Source: Bifidobacterium aerophilum (GTDB taxonomy: Bacteria; Actinomycetota; Actinomycetes; Actinomycetales; Bifidobacteriaceae). From it: a DNA stretch of 64,000 bases. Below, one piece after another: positions 18,401-26,591 of this stretch. Location of the stretch: positions 39,744 to 103,743 of the forward strand of contig NZ_WHZW01000012.1 in assembly GCF_010667685.1 (NCBI RefSeq). The letters run 5' to 3'. Below the pieces are notes generated by a model that ran no database searches, was not told the origin of the DNA, and saw only the letters and a program-made list of their open reading frames with translations. The position numbers and the translations under genes are program-made. How positions within the stretch are numbered: the stretch's first letter is position 1; the number at the start of each line of letters is the position of its first letter.

Positions 18401-19926
18401 AGGTCGCGACGGTAGCCGGTGGCCGAGGCGTCGGCGCCGAACCCGTAGTCGATGGTGATGTCGCCCCAGTTCTGGTAGGCGCCCTGCTCGACGGCGTTCT
18501 CTCCGCCGGTCAGGTTGCCGGGGTTGACGGTGGTGGCGCCCTGTTCGAGCTGTTTGTTGAGCGCGCGCAGCGTGGCGCCGTTGCGGCCCTTGGACTCGTT
18601 GTTGCCGCCGTTGTAGGTGGCGGTGGAGCCCGGGCCGCCTGTCCACAGCGTCTCCTCGTTGAAGGTGATGCGTTCCTTGCCGATCTCTCCCCAGACGGTG
18701 CCGCCGATGCGTCCGTTGCCGATCGGCAGCGTGGTCTGCTGCCATTGGTTGCCGGTGGCGTTGCCGTTCATCCACTGGCCGGCGGTCATCGTCGCGTCGG
18801 TGGCCGAGGCGGGCTGGGAATACCACAGCCAGTCGTCGCCGCTGGTGTCTCCGTCGCCGCCGTCTTCGACCTCGGCGATCACGTACACGTTGAACGACGT
18901 GGTGATGCTCGGATCGGCCGTGTACGTCACGGTGACCGGGTAGGCGCCGATGTTGCCGCCGTCGAACGACGACGCGTCGAGCGTGTATTCGTCGGCGTCG
19001 AGCGTGCGTACGCTGCCGTCGGCGGTGCTGGTGGCCGTGACGACGAGTCCGCTGGCGTCGAATGAGTCGCCGGGCCGGTACGTGGTCGTCATCGCGGACG
19101 TGTCCGCCGTGAGCACGTAGGGCTTCGGTGCCTCGGTGACGGTCAGCTGCGGTTTCATGTCGTCGGTCGCGCCGGCCAGTGAGGCGACCTCGGAGCTGCC
19201 GAACCGCACGTCGATGTGCTTGGATTCGCCCAACGCCAGCGTGATGGTCCTGTGTCCGGCCCCGAACAGCTCCGCGACGATGTCGGTCACGTCAAGCGTG
19301 ACCTTCGTCGTGTTCGCGGCCTGTACGCTCATGCCGTCCGCGTACTTCACCGAACCGATCGCGAACGCTTCGGAGCGGGCCACGGTGGCGTTCGTGGCGT
19401 CGAATTTCGGCCGGCTGGCCCATGTGGCGTCGTTGACGGCGCAGGAGGCGTCGGTCGTGCACGTCGCGGTGTCGACGGCCGTGACATGCACGCTGTCGGT
19501 GGTGTCGGCGTTCTGCTGGGCGCCCGCGTAGCCGAGGTAGGTGAGCGTCAGGGACGCGTGTTCGGGCGCGGACGTCTGACCGGACAGGTCGAAGGTTATC
19601 AGGCCCATCTTCGCGTCGGTCTGGTCGCCGGGATCGGTGGATTCGAACCGTTCGCCGAATTCGCCGTATCCGGTCGGCTGCAGCGCGCCGAGGTAGGGGG
19701 CCGTGTTCTTCCGCTGGGTCTTCTCGTTGGCCCACGCCTGCAACGTGGTGTCGGCGGCGGGGGTGAGGGTCGTGGTGGTGCCGGCGTCGGTAGGCGTGGC
19801 GGCCGGCTTGGCCGACTGGTCCAGCGCCGCGGCGGGTGCCGCAGCCATGGTCAGCGTCAGGCAGGCCGCCGCGATGCCTGCGATCCACGATGGGACGCGG
19901 GCGCGTGTGCGTTTGGGAATGCTCAT
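15430..19926 (-). CDS. Secreted, wall-anchored GH95 1,2-alpha-L-fucosidase
   Basis: This 1498-aa enzyme is predicted to remove terminal alpha-1,2-fucose from host glycans and 2'-fucosyllactose-type oligosaccharides outside the cell. Order: signal peptide (1-35, ending AAAPAAA), a DNRLRE/CBM-like beta domain (about 50-245), a bacterial Ig-like domain (about 250-330), a GH95 module (about 340-1190), a Big_2 Ig-like domain (about 1210-1290), an Asp-Pro repeat spacer, a FIVAR helix bundle (about 1345-1410) and LSDTG at 1456 with a membrane helix and basic tail. GH95 motifs include LPIGNGRIGG, NLQMNYWPTY, GQIKEWYFE (general acid Glu) and QIDGNFGNTSG (Asp), as in the AfcA type. ATG 19926 opens the signal peptide; the upstream ATG at 20082 lacks an RBS. 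Confidence 0.93.
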   Translation of the reverse strand: MSIPKRTRARVPSWIAGIAAACLTLTMAAAPAAALDQSAKPAATPTDAGTTTTLTPAADTTLQAWANEKTQRKNTAPYLGALQPTGYGEFGERFESTDPGDQTDAKMGLITFDLSGQTSAPEHASLTLTYLGYAGAQQNADTTDSVHVTAVDTATCTTDASCAVNDATWASRPKFDATNATVARSEAFAIGSVKYADGMSVQAANTTKVTLDVTDIVAELFGAGHRTITLALGESKHIDVRFGSSEVASLAGATDDMKPQLTVTEAPKPYVLTADTSAMTTTYRPGDSFDASGLVVTATSTADGSVRTLDADEYTLDASSFDGGNIGAYPVTVTYTADPSITTSFNVYVIAEVEDGGDGDTSGDDWLWYSQPASATDATMTAGQWMNGNATGNQWQQTTLPIGNGRIGGTVWGEIGKERITFNEETLWTGGPGSTATYNGGNNESKGRNGATLRALNKQLEQGATTVNPGNLTGGENAVEQGAYQNWGDITIDYGFGADASATGYRRDLNISKGKADVTFTYDGVTYTREYFASNPDNVMVARLTASKAGALNLTVAMPTNGGFSKHGETTAVSGDTLTVRGALGNNGLVYDSQIKAVPDNGIGTVRAGADGASLTIDGATAVTLYIAAATDYRQEYPSYRTGETADDVNARVAATVQTAANKGYTAVKQAHIADHTAIYDRVTLDLGQSGHASDGAIATDRLVRTYRNGTATAAQQRELETLVYQYGRYLTIGSSRENSQMPSNLQGIWSVTASDNGHNSATPWGSDFHMNVNLQMNYWPTYSGNMGELAEPLIAYVEGLVKPGRVTARIYAGAETADADAAIGDGEGFMAHTENTAYGFTAPGYQFSWGWSPAAVPWILQNVYEAYEYSADARLLDRVYALLKEESHFYVNYMLHKAGNGKRLTTGAAYSPEHGPQGTDGNAYENSLVWQMLNDAIEAAEAKGDPDGLVGDLKECSTDNWAKDDDGAFIDADANRSWSCAKSLLNPIEVGASGQIKEWYFEGELGKDENGNAISGYETGHRHLSHMLGLFPGDLITVDNTEYMDAAKVSLTKRGDDATGWGVGQRINSWARTGDGDHAYLLIQKQLKGAMYANLFDAHPPFQIDGNFGNTSGVNEMLMQSNSTFTATDGTAYEDYTNILPALPSVWASGSVNGLVARGNFVVGVDWADGEATKVTLTSNNGGRAAVKITEGGAEHYEVRLGDDKVDARTVSNADGASLLVFDTTKGASYTIVKAEETPGPDPGTTPVTGIVVTGQTAATVGDEFALTATVTPADATDSTVIWTSSDASVATVDADGRVTAQAAGTAVITATSQSDPGVSGTLEITVTDKEPTPDPDPDPDPDPDPDPKPDPDPTPDPDPDPTPETVDKSALGAAIDKAESKKEADYTAASWTAMQAKLNAARTVFADADATQAEVTRATVELNAAVDALKARTEQQSKPQSKPQSKPDEQRPTLSDTGAGIAVVAYVAVGLALAGCFVVVAMHGRRGTGGGSQGRR

Positions 19927-20117
19927 GGAGTGGGATGCTTTCTGGTTGTGGTGGCGCCGCGTCACTGTGGCGTGGGGTGTCGGAGCGTGAGATGACGTTG
20001 CGGGAGGTGGCGCGGCACGGGTTCGGGCCGCCGGGAGCCGGTCGTCGGTGACGGACGGCTGTGTTGGATGGGACGTTGCCATGCGGCCATCGACACTGCT
20101 GGCTGCATGCTGCCTAA

Positions 20118-20146
20118 ATGTTAAGGTTCTTTACATATGGTGTCAA
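20118..20146 (-). promoter_or_regulatory. Promoter of the GH95 fucosidase gene
   Basis: On the minus strand TTGACA (20146-20141), a 17-base spacer and TAACAT (20123-20118) form a near-consensus sigma-70 promoter. It implies a leader of about 185 bases before the ATG at 19926. Apart from this, 19927-20327 holds no supportable gene; the plus-strand TACACT at 20312-20317 may be the lysS -10. Confidence 0.7.
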
Positions 20147-20327
20147 ACGAGGGAGATCGGGGCGGGCTCGGTTGCAAGCGGCAAAGTGTTGCGATCACGG
20201 GAAACAACGTTTACAACATGTCGTTCCTCCGGGCGCGTCGCCGCGGCTCGACATCGGCAACGCGCCCGGGGGCGAAGCCGGTCTGGACGATGCGGGTGGT
20301 AGAACCCCGCCGCTACACTGATGCATT

Positions 20328-22007
20328 ATGTGTGAAACCCAAGAATCCCAAGCAAACGAGGAAGAAACCGCCGCGCCCGCGATGACCACGGTCGAGCGCG
20401 CGGAGATGCTGCTCAAGCAGGATGCGACCATCCGCGAAAAGATCAAGTCCGGCGCGACGTTGGACGAAGCCGTCGATCCGTCCAACAAGGAATTCGGCCC
20501 GCTCGCACACCCCGAGCAGGTGCAGATGCGCGTCGCCAAGCGCGCGATGATGCTCGAGGCCGGCATCGCGCCGTACCCGGTGCATCTTGACGTGGACCAC
20601 ACCATCGAAGAGGTCCGCGCCAAGTACGACGGCAAGCTCGAACCCGGTCAGGAGACCGAGGACATGGTCGGCATCGCCGGCCGCGTGCTGTTCCTGCGCA
20701 ACGCGGGCGGCCTGTGCTTCGTGCAGCTGTCGGCCGGCGACGGCACGAAGATCCAGGGCATGATCTCGAAGAAGGAGATCGGCGCCGATTCGATCAAGCA
20801 GTTCAAGCAGCTGGTCGACCTGGGCGATCACCTGTACATCCGCGGCCGCGTGATCGCGTCGAAGACCGGCGAGCTGTCCGTCTTCGCGACCGAATGGGCG
20901 ATCGCCGCGAAGGCCCTGCAGCCGCTGCCCGCGCTGCACAAGGAGCTCAACGACGACACCCGCACCCGCAAGCCGTACATCGGCATGATCGCCGACGAGA
21001 AGATCCGCAACATGGTGCGCAACCGTTCCAAGGCCGTCGCCTCGCTGCGCCGCACCTTCGACGACCACGACTTCATCGAGGTCGAGACCCCGATGCTGCA
21101 GACCGTGCACGGCGGCGCCGCGGCCCGTCCGTTCACCACGCACATGAACGCGTTCGACCTGGACCTCTACCTGCGCATCGCGCCGGAACTGTTCCTCAAG
21201 CGCTGCCTCGTCGGCGGCATCGACCGCGTGTTCGAGATCAACCGCGACTTCCGCAACGAGGGCGTCGACGCGACGCACGCCCCGGAATTCACGATGGTCG
21301 AGGCGTACCAGGCATACGGCACGTACGACACGATCGGCCGTCTCGTCAAGGAACTCGTGCAGAAGACCGCGATGGACGTATTCGGCTCCTACAAGGTCAC
21401 CCTGCTCGACGGCACCGAATACGACTTCGGCGGCGAATGGAAGCAGATCAGCATGTACGACTCCCTGTCCGAGGCGCTCGGCGAGGAAATCGTGCCGAAC
21501 GGCGGACCGGATGCGCCGGGCACCTCCGTGGAGCATCTCGGCGAGATCGCCGACAAGCTCGGCGTGGAACGCGACGACGTGGAGAACCATGGCAAGCTCG
21601 TCGAGCACCTGTGGGAGCACTTCTACGAGGACAAGCTGTACGAGCCGACCTTCGTGCGCGACTTCCCGGTCGAGACCAGCCCGCTCGTCAAGGGCCACCG
21701 CTCCAAGCCGGGCGTGGTCGAGAAGTGGGACCTCTACGTGCGCGGTTTCGAGCTGGCCACCGGCTACTCCGAGCTCAACGATCCGGTCGTGCAGCGCGAA
21801 CGCTTCGTCGCACAGGCCAAGGACGCGCTCGCGGGCGACGAGGAGGCCTGCGACATCGACGAGGACTTCCTTGAGGCGCTCGGCGTGGGCATGCCCCCGG
21901 CAGGCGGCATGGGCATGGGCATCGACCGACTGCTCATCGCCCTGACCGGCGCGACGATCCGCGAGACGATCACGTTCCCGCTCGTCAAGCCGCTCGCGCT
22001 GAACTGA
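20328..22007 (+). CDS. lysS: Lysyl-tRNA synthetase (class II)
   Basis: This 559-aa enzyme charges tRNA-Lys. It has an N-terminal extension of about 60 residues, an OB-fold anticodon domain (about 105-215; VGIAGRVLFLRNAGG), and the class II core: motif 1 (FDDHDFIEVETPML), motif 2 (FEINRDFRNEG with preceding APELFLKR) and motif 3 (GMGIDRLLIALTG). The extra segment in the core near 375-415 (PNGGPDAPGT) is longer than in E. coli LysS, as in other actinobacteria. ATG at 20328 lies close to a TACACT -10, so the leader is very short. A strong terminator follows. Confidence 0.96.
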   Translation: MCETQESQANEEETAAPAMTTVERAEMLLKQDATIREKIKSGATLDEAVDPSNKEFGPLAHPEQVQMRVAKRAMMLEAGIAPYPVHLDVDHTIEEVRAKYDGKLEPGQETEDMVGIAGRVLFLRNAGGLCFVQLSAGDGTKIQGMISKKEIGADSIKQFKQLVDLGDHLYIRGRVIASKTGELSVFATEWAIAAKALQPLPALHKELNDDTRTRKPYIGMIADEKIRNMVRNRSKAVASLRRTFDDHDFIEVETPMLQTVHGGAAARPFTTHMNAFDLDLYLRIAPELFLKRCLVGGIDRVFEINRDFRNEGVDATHAPEFTMVEAYQAYGTYDTIGRLVKELVQKTAMDVFGSYKVTLLDGTEYDFGGEWKQISMYDSLSEALGEEIVPNGGPDAPGTSVEHLGEIADKLGVERDDVENHGKLVEHLWEHFYEDKLYEPTFVRDFPVETSPLVKGHRSKPGVVEKWDLYVRGFELATGYSELNDPVVQRERFVAQAKDALAGDEEACDIDEDFLEALGVGMPPAGGMGMGIDRLLIALTGATIRETITFPLVKPLALN

Positions 22008-22049
22008 CGGCCGGCATCGCGGCCGTGCGCCGCGACATGATGTGACGTA

Positions 22050-22075
22050 AGCCCCCTCCTCGTGAGGGGGCTTTG
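22050..22075 (+). terminator. lysS terminator
   Basis: AGCCCCCTC, short loop, GTGAGGGGGCT and then TTGT: a G+C-rich stem with a short T tail. The rest of 22076-22249 has no gene; TATGAT at about 22156 may be a -10 for the next gene. Confidence 0.75.
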
Positions 22076-22249
22076 TCGTATGCGGACGTACGTGCGCCGC
22101 AACGGCGATCGCATGATATTCCGGCCGCATCGCACCGTTTCCGGGCATGTTCGCATATGATGGGAACCGACGATGGATGCCTCGCGCTGGCATGAACATG
22201 CGGATCGCGCGGAATATGCGGCATCCCACGATACGAAGGGGAGCAAACG

Positions 22250-23569
22250 ATGGAGTCCAATCCGAATCCGACGAATCCGACGGACCCAACGAATCCGGCA
22301 TCGAACGGACAGGCGGAACGGTCCGCGGGCCAGACGCAGCCGTCCGCGTCGCAGCAGACGCCGTACGTCCAGCCGCAGCCCGGACAGTACCGGCAGACGT
22401 CCGATGCGGCGAATCCGTACACGCAGCCTGCCGGTCAGTATGGTCCGACCGGTCCGGCAGGCCAGCCGTCCCAATCCGGTCCGTATGCGCCCGGCCAGCC
22501 CAACCCGTACCAACAGCCGTACCAGCCGGGCGGACAGTACGGCCAGCAGCCGCATGGTGCTCAAGGCCGTCCGAACGTGGATTTCGAACAACTGAAATCT
22601 CAGGCGAAGACCCAGGCCGCCAACCTCTCGCGGCAGGCCACCAACCTGTCCGAACAGATGGAGAGCAAGAAACTCACCGTGTCCGGACACACGTTCAGCT
22701 ATGTCACCCTGATCACGTTCGCGGGCGCACTGCTCACCGTCGTCGCATCGGCGCTGCCGTTCGCCTCGGTGAAGGTGCCGTTCTTCGGCGAGCAAAGCGC
22801 CAGCCTGTTCGAGGGCGGCGACGGATGGCTGTTCCTGATTCTCGCCGTGGCCGCGGCCGTGCTCGCCTTCCTCAAGAAGACCCTGCCGGCGCTGATCTCC
22901 TCGGGAGTCGCGATCGTGCTCGCGTTCTACGAGCTCATCCATTCCTCCAGCAAGCTGTCCGATTATGGCGACTACGGCGTCAAGGCGTCGCTGGGCGTCG
23001 GCGCGATCCTGCTACTGGTGGGCGTGCTCGCCATGGGAGCCGGAACTCTGGCCTCGTTCCTGCTTGAGCGCAAGGCCCGTCAGAACGGTTCCGGATCGGC
23101 CGCGGTCCCGCCTGCATCCGCGAACGCCGGTGCGCCTCAGACTCCGTTCGGCCAGCCGCCGTTCGGTCAGCCTACAGGTCAGCCGTTTGTGTCCCAGCCG
23201 GGCCAGCCTACAGGTCAGCCGTTCGGCCAGTCCCAGCCGGTTGCTCAGCCGTTCTCTCAGCCGCAGCAGTCGGGACAGCCGTTCTCGCAGCAGCCTGCGC
23301 AGCCGCCGTTCGGTCAGTTCCAGTCATCCGGCCAGCCGCAGCCGGGCGTGTTCCAGCCGTCGTCCGCGCCGCAGCAGACCGTGCCGTCGCAGCAGCCTGG
23401 ATATCCCACGCAGTCCGAATATCCCGCTCAGCCGATCCAATCGACCGGACAATACCCCGCGCAACAGTCCGTCCAGTACCCGGTGACGCCCGCACAGGCC
23501 GACGGCGCGGTCCCCGCCGCATCGTCGAAGACCGACGACGCCGGCCAATCCGGAACGGCGTCCGCGTGA
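22250..23569 (+). CDS. Pro/Gln-rich membrane protein of unknown function
   Basis: This 439-aa protein has an Asn/Pro/Thr/Gln-rich N terminus (about 1-110), a conserved-looking middle with about four membrane helices (about 150-275; YVTLITFAGALLTVVASAL, then a hydrophobic pair and LGVGAILLLVGVLAMGAG), and a C-terminal tail (about 285-439) of FGQP/PTGQPF repeats. AAGGGGAGC precedes the ATG. Its stop overlaps the GTG of the next gene by four bases, so the two are translationally coupled. Composition suggests an envelope protein with disordered tails; the function is unknown. Confidence 0.8.
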   Translation: MESNPNPTNPTDPTNPASNGQAERSAGQTQPSASQQTPYVQPQPGQYRQTSDAANPYTQPAGQYGPTGPAGQPSQSGPYAPGQPNPYQQPYQPGGQYGQQPHGAQGRPNVDFEQLKSQAKTQAANLSRQATNLSEQMESKKLTVSGHTFSYVTLITFAGALLTVVASALPFASVKVPFFGEQSASLFEGGDGWLFLILAVAAAVLAFLKKTLPALISSGVAIVLAFYELIHSSSKLSDYGDYGVKASLGVGAILLLVGVLAMGAGTLASFLLERKARQNGSGSAAVPPASANAGAPQTPFGQPPFGQPTGQPFVSQPGQPTGQPFGQSQPVAQPFSQPQQSGQPFSQQPAQPPFGQFQSSGQPQPGVFQPSSAPQQTVPSQQPGYPTQSEYPAQPIQSTGQYPAQQSVQYPVTPAQADGAVPAASSKTDDAGQSGTASA

Positions 23570-24642
23570 CCGGCCTCTCGCGCGGTGGAGCGGATTCCCC
23601 GGCTTCCCGCAAGATGGCCGCCGGTCGTCCGGCCGATATCAGACTGTGGCTGGCCGGAACCCGTCCGCGTACGCTCCCGGCGTCGATCGCGCCGGTGGCG
23701 GTGGGCGCGGCGTGCGCGTGGAACCATATCCACACGCTCGACCTTTGCATCTTGATCTACCCGGAACCCGACGAATGCGTGGCGAACCGCGCGTTGCTGC
23801 ACACGCTGCTCGGCCGGTTCTGGCCGGTCGTCATCCTGTGCGCGGTCGTCGCGCTGTGTCTGCAGGTCGCCGTCAACTTCGCCAATGACTACTCCGACGG
23901 CATCCGCGGCGTCGATGACGGGCGCGACGTTGATGAAACATCCGTTTCGTCCCAGACCGAACGCCGTCATCAGCCGGCCAAACCGCAGCGTCTCGTCGCA
24001 TCCGGCGTGCCGGCGAAACGCGTCCTGCTGGCGGCCGGCATCGCCGCCGCGATCGCCTGCGTCGCCGGACTGGCCGCCATCGTCATCTCGCATGCATGGT
24101 GGCTGCTGGCGGTCGGCGTGCTGAGCCTGCTCGCCGGCTGGTTCTATACCGGCGGACGTCACCCTTACGGTTACGCGGGATTCGGCGAACTCGGCGTGTT
24201 CCTGTTCTTCGGGCTTGCGGCCGTGCTCGGCACCGAATACGCGCTCGCCGGCACGATCGACCTGCTGGGCGTGGCCGGGGCCGTCTGTTGCGGACTCAAC
24301 GCGATGCTGCTGCTCATGGTCAACAACCTGCGCGATCTCGACGATGACGCCCGGCACGGCAAGCGCACGATGGCGGTGCGGCTGGGGGAGCGGCGCGCGC
24401 GCATCGCGCTGACCGTGTGCATGGTGGCCGAACTGCTGCTGTCGCTGGCGCTCGTCGCCCTGCTGTGGTGGCCGTGGGGCGTGATCTTGGTGATCTCCGG
24501 CATTGCCGTGCCGCTGCGGATGTTGCGTAGCGTCGAACGGCACGACTATCGGTGGGCGCTCGGCGATGCCGGCTATCAGACGCTGTTCTTCGCGGCGCTG
24601 GTCGTGGTCTGCGTTGCCGCCGGCGGCACGTTGCCGGTCTGA
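23566..24642 (+). CDS. menA: UbiA-family prenyltransferase, MenA-like (1,4-dihydroxy-2-naphthoate polyprenyltransferase)
   Basis: This 358-aa integral membrane prenyltransferase shows the two Mg-diphosphate motifs of the UbiA family: NFANDYSDGIRG (about 104-115) and NNLRDLDDDARHGKRT (about 258-273), with eight to nine membrane helices between and after. The N-terminal IRLWLAGTRPRTLPASIAP is typical of MenA, which attaches a polyprenyl tail to DHNA. A 30-residue hydrophilic insert (DDGRDVDETSVSSQTERRH) follows motif 1 where MenA usually has a shorter loop. The GTG start overlaps the upstream stop. No other menaquinone gene is in the window, so the substrate is uncertain. Confidence 0.88.
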   Translation: MTGLSRGGADSPASRKMAAGRPADIRLWLAGTRPRTLPASIAPVAVGAACAWNHIHTLDLCILIYPEPDECVANRALLHTLLGRFWPVVILCAVVALCLQVAVNFANDYSDGIRGVDDGRDVDETSVSSQTERRHQPAKPQRLVASGVPAKRVLLAAGIAAAIACVAGLAAIVISHAWWLLAVGVLSLLAGWFYTGGRHPYGYAGFGELGVFLFFGLAAVLGTEYALAGTIDLLGVAGAVCCGLNAMLLLMVNNLRDLDDDARHGKRTMAVRLGERRARIALTVCMVAELLLSLALVALLWWPWGVILVISGIAVPLRMLRSVERHDYRWALGDAGYQTLFFAALVVVCVAAGGTLPV

Positions 24643-24650
24643 GGATTTCC

Positions 24651-24690
24651 GCGCAAACCAACGCCGGGAAGCCGGTTCGCGTTGGTTTGC
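24651..24690. repeat. 12-bp inverted repeat, copy 2 (GCAAACCAACGC family)
   Basis: GCAAACCAACGC (24653-24664), 14-base loop and GCGTTGGTTTGC (24679-24690). Same core and loop length as at 13883-13932; here it sits right after menA and before gpmA. Confidence 0.7.
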
Positions 24691-24710
24691 ACCAGGGAGA
24701 CACGTGCTGG

Positions 24711-24738
24711 TTGACCTCCGATCGAGAAAACGTAAGAC
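24711..24738 (+). promoter_or_regulatory. Candidate gpmA promoter
   Basis: TTGACC (24711-24716), 16-base spacer and TAAGAC (24733-24738). A second possible -10, TAGACT (24768-24773), lies only seven bases before the ATG. Confidence 0.4.
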
Positions 24739-24780
24739 GGATGCTCGTGTCTGGGCTGCCCGGGCGGTAGACTGGGCCGT

Positions 24781-25521
24781 ATGACTTACAAACTAGTACT
24801 GCTCCGTCACGGACAGAGCGCATGGAACAAAACCAATCAGTTCACCGGCTGGGTCGACGTCCCGCTGACCGAGCAGGGTGAGGCCGAGGCCAAGCGCGGC
24901 GGCGAGCTGCTCAAGGAGAAGAACGTCCTTCCGGACATCGTCTTCACCTCGCTGCTGCGTCGTGCGATCAACACCGCCAACCTCGCGCTGGATGCCGCGG
25001 ATCGTCTGTGGATCCCGGTCGAGCGCAGCTGGCGTCTCAACGAGCGTCACTACGGCGCTCTGCAGGGCAAGAACAAGACCGAGATCCGTGAGGAGTACGG
25101 CGACGAGAAGTTCATGCTGTGGCGTCGTTCCTACGCGACCCCGCCGCCGGAGATCGATCCGAACGACCAGTACGCGCAGAACCACGACCCGCGCTACACC
25201 GGCGATCCGGTTCCGGAAGCCGAGTGCCTGGCCGACGTCGTCAAGCGCGTTGAGCCGTACTTCAAGTCCGATATCGAGCCGCAGCTCAAGGCCGGCAAGA
25301 CCGTCCTGATCGCCGCCCACGGCAACTCGCTGCGCGCCATCGTCAAGATGCTCGACAATCTGACCGAGGAAGAGATCGCCAAGGTCAACATCCCGACCGC
25401 CATCCCGCTGCTGTACGAGCTTGACGACGACTTCAAGCCGATCAAGCCGCGCGGCGAGTACCTCGACCCGGAGGCTGCCGCCGCCGGTGCCGCCGCCGTC
25501 GCCGCCCAGGGCCAGAAGTGA
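24781..25521 (+). CDS. gpmA: 2,3-bisphosphoglycerate-dependent phosphoglycerate mutase
   Basis: This 246-aa glycolytic enzyme interconverts 3- and 2-phosphoglycerate. The phospho-histidine motif [10 protein letters not shown] begins at residue 7 (H10), followed by [13 protein letters not shown], the [14 protein letters not shown] substrate loop and the second His in AAHGNSLRA. Length and residues are typical. The C terminus carries a short Ala-rich tail ([12 protein letters not shown]) seen in bifidobacterial-type proteins. Codon choice is strongly biased, as in a highly expressed gene. It is monocistronic with its own terminator. Confidence 0.97.
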   Translation: MTYKLVLLRHGQSAWNKTNQFTGWVDVPLTEQGEAEAKRGGELLKEKNVLPDIVFTSLLRRAINTANLALDAADRLWIPVERSWRLNERHYGALQGKNKTEIREEYGDEKFMLWRRSYATPPPEIDPNDQYAQNHDPRYTGDPVPEAECLADVVKRVEPYFKSDIEPQLKAGKTVLIAAHGNSLRAIVKMLDNLTEEEIAKVNIPTAIPLLYELDDDFKPIKPRGEYLDPEAAAAGAAAVAAQGQK

Positions 25522-25561
25522 TCTGACCCCGCGCCGTCGGGTATTGTCGCAAGATAACAAC

Positions 25562-25590
25562 GAAGCCTCCCGAAAGGGAGGCTTCTTGCG
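25562..25590 (+). terminator. gpmA terminator
   Basis: GAAGCCTCCC, loop GAAA, GGGAGGCTTC followed by TTGCGTTT. Confidence 0.85.
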
Positions 25591-25681
25591 TTTGAGGCGG
25601 CGGGTAACTCCACTGGCCGGGCTCGGGCGGTCGTGTGGGGCTGTTGCGCCGTGATTTCTAGGCCCGTACGACATGGCCCAA

Positions 25682-25714
25682 CAAAAAAGGGGATTCCTGC
25701 AGTCAGAAATCCCC
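25682..25714 (-). terminator. phoU terminator
   Basis: On the minus strand GGGGATT(T) pairs with AATCCCC across a short loop and is followed by TTTTTTG, a classic intrinsic terminator 23 bases past the phoU stop. Confidence 0.8.
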
Positions 25715-25736
25715 CGGGCCGTCGTTCAGAAATCGA

Positions 25737-26417
25737 TCAGTCGACGGCGCCGTCCTCGTCGCGGGTCGGCTCCTTGCTCGGATCGAAGCCGGAGACGATG
25801 AACACCACGCGGCGGGCGGCCGAGACGGCGTGGTCGCCGAGGCGCTCCATGAAGCGGCCGAGCAGCACCACGTCGATGAGCTGCTGCTTGGTGCCCTTCC
25901 AGTCGTCGGACAGCGTCAACTCGAAGGTCTTGTGGTGCAGTTCGTCGAGCTTGTCGTCGTTGCGGATGATGCGGTCCGCGATCTTCGCGTCGCGATCGGC
26001 CAGCATGGCGACCACGTTGTCGGCGGTTTCGTCGAGGAAGTCCTGCATCTGCGTGAAGATCTCCTTCGCCTCATCCGGCAGCGGGGACTCCGGGTATGCG
26101 CGACGGGCGGACTCGGCGATGTGACGGGCCAGATCGCCCATGCGTTCGAAGGTCGCGGCCAAGCGCAGCGTGGAAACGACCACGCGCAGGTCGGTGGCGA
26201 CCGGGGTCTGCTTGGCGAGCAGTTTCACGCACTGGTCGATGACGCTGGATTCAAGAGCGTCGATCTCGATGTCGCCGTCGATCACGGCCTGCGCGGCCTC
26301 GACGTCGGTTTCCAGCAGTGCCTTGCCGGCGCTGTTGATCGCCTTGCGGACATCCTTGGCCATGCGGTCGAGATCGTCGGCGACTGCCTTCATCTCTTCG
26401 TTAAAAATAACGCGCAT
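25737..26417 (-). CDS. phoU: Phosphate signalling complex protein PhoU
   Basis: This 226-aa protein is a cytosolic regulator that links the Pst phosphate transporter to the PhoR/SenX3 kinase. It has two copies of the PhoU three-helix bundle (about 8-100 and 115-205), each with its metal-binding signature: ATFERMGDLARHIAE and LLGRFMERLGDHAVSAARR (E/D-x-x-x-D type). Start at 26417 has an AAAGG site. It is divergent from a SenX3-like kinase gene with TTCAC repeats between, fitting a phosphate-control locus. Confidence 0.94.
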   Translation of the reverse strand: MRVIFNEEMKAVADDLDRMAKDVRKAINSAGKALLETDVEAAQAVIDGDIEIDALESSVIDQCVKLLAKQTPVATDLRVVVSTLRLAATFERMGDLARHIAESARRAYPESPLPDEAKEIFTQMQDFLDETADNVVAMLADRDAKIADRIIRNDDKLDELHHKTFELTLSDDWKGTKQQLIDVVLLGRFMERLGDHAVSAARRVVFIVSGFDPSKEPTRDEDGAVD

Positions 26418-26519
26418 TGCTGTGCCTTTCTTTCAAACTTTCTGCAACGGTACCAGTGTATTCTTCGTGCTTTGCGTTTCTCAACAACGTAGCCAAAAGC
26501 CATGTGTCGTTTAGGTACT

Positions 26520-26549
26520 GTTCACGCGAACGTTCACCGTACATTCATG
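26520..26549. promoter_or_regulatory. PHO-box-like repeats
   Basis: TTCAC (26521-26525), TTCAC (26533-26537) and TTCAT (26544-26548), each preceded by G or A-T, spaced 12 and 11 bases. Actinobacterial PhoP sites are 11-base direct repeats of a G(T/G)TCAC-type core. The rest of 26418-26591 shows no gene. Confidence 0.45.
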
Positions 26550-26591
26550 TGCCCGGCATGTCGTTAGCCCTCACAGTCTCGATATGGGAGA

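Noticed and set aside
15334..19065. 1243-residue plus-strand open frame opposite the GH95 gene
   Set aside because: Shadow of the fucosidase; no domains, biased composition, covers a tRNA.
19926..20082. Upstream start for the GH95 gene at 20082
   Set aside because: Would bury the signal peptide behind 52 Thr/Pro/His-rich residues and has no ribosome binding site.
20313..22301. 662-residue minus-strand open frame opposite lysS
   Set aside because: Antisense shadow; lysS is well conserved.
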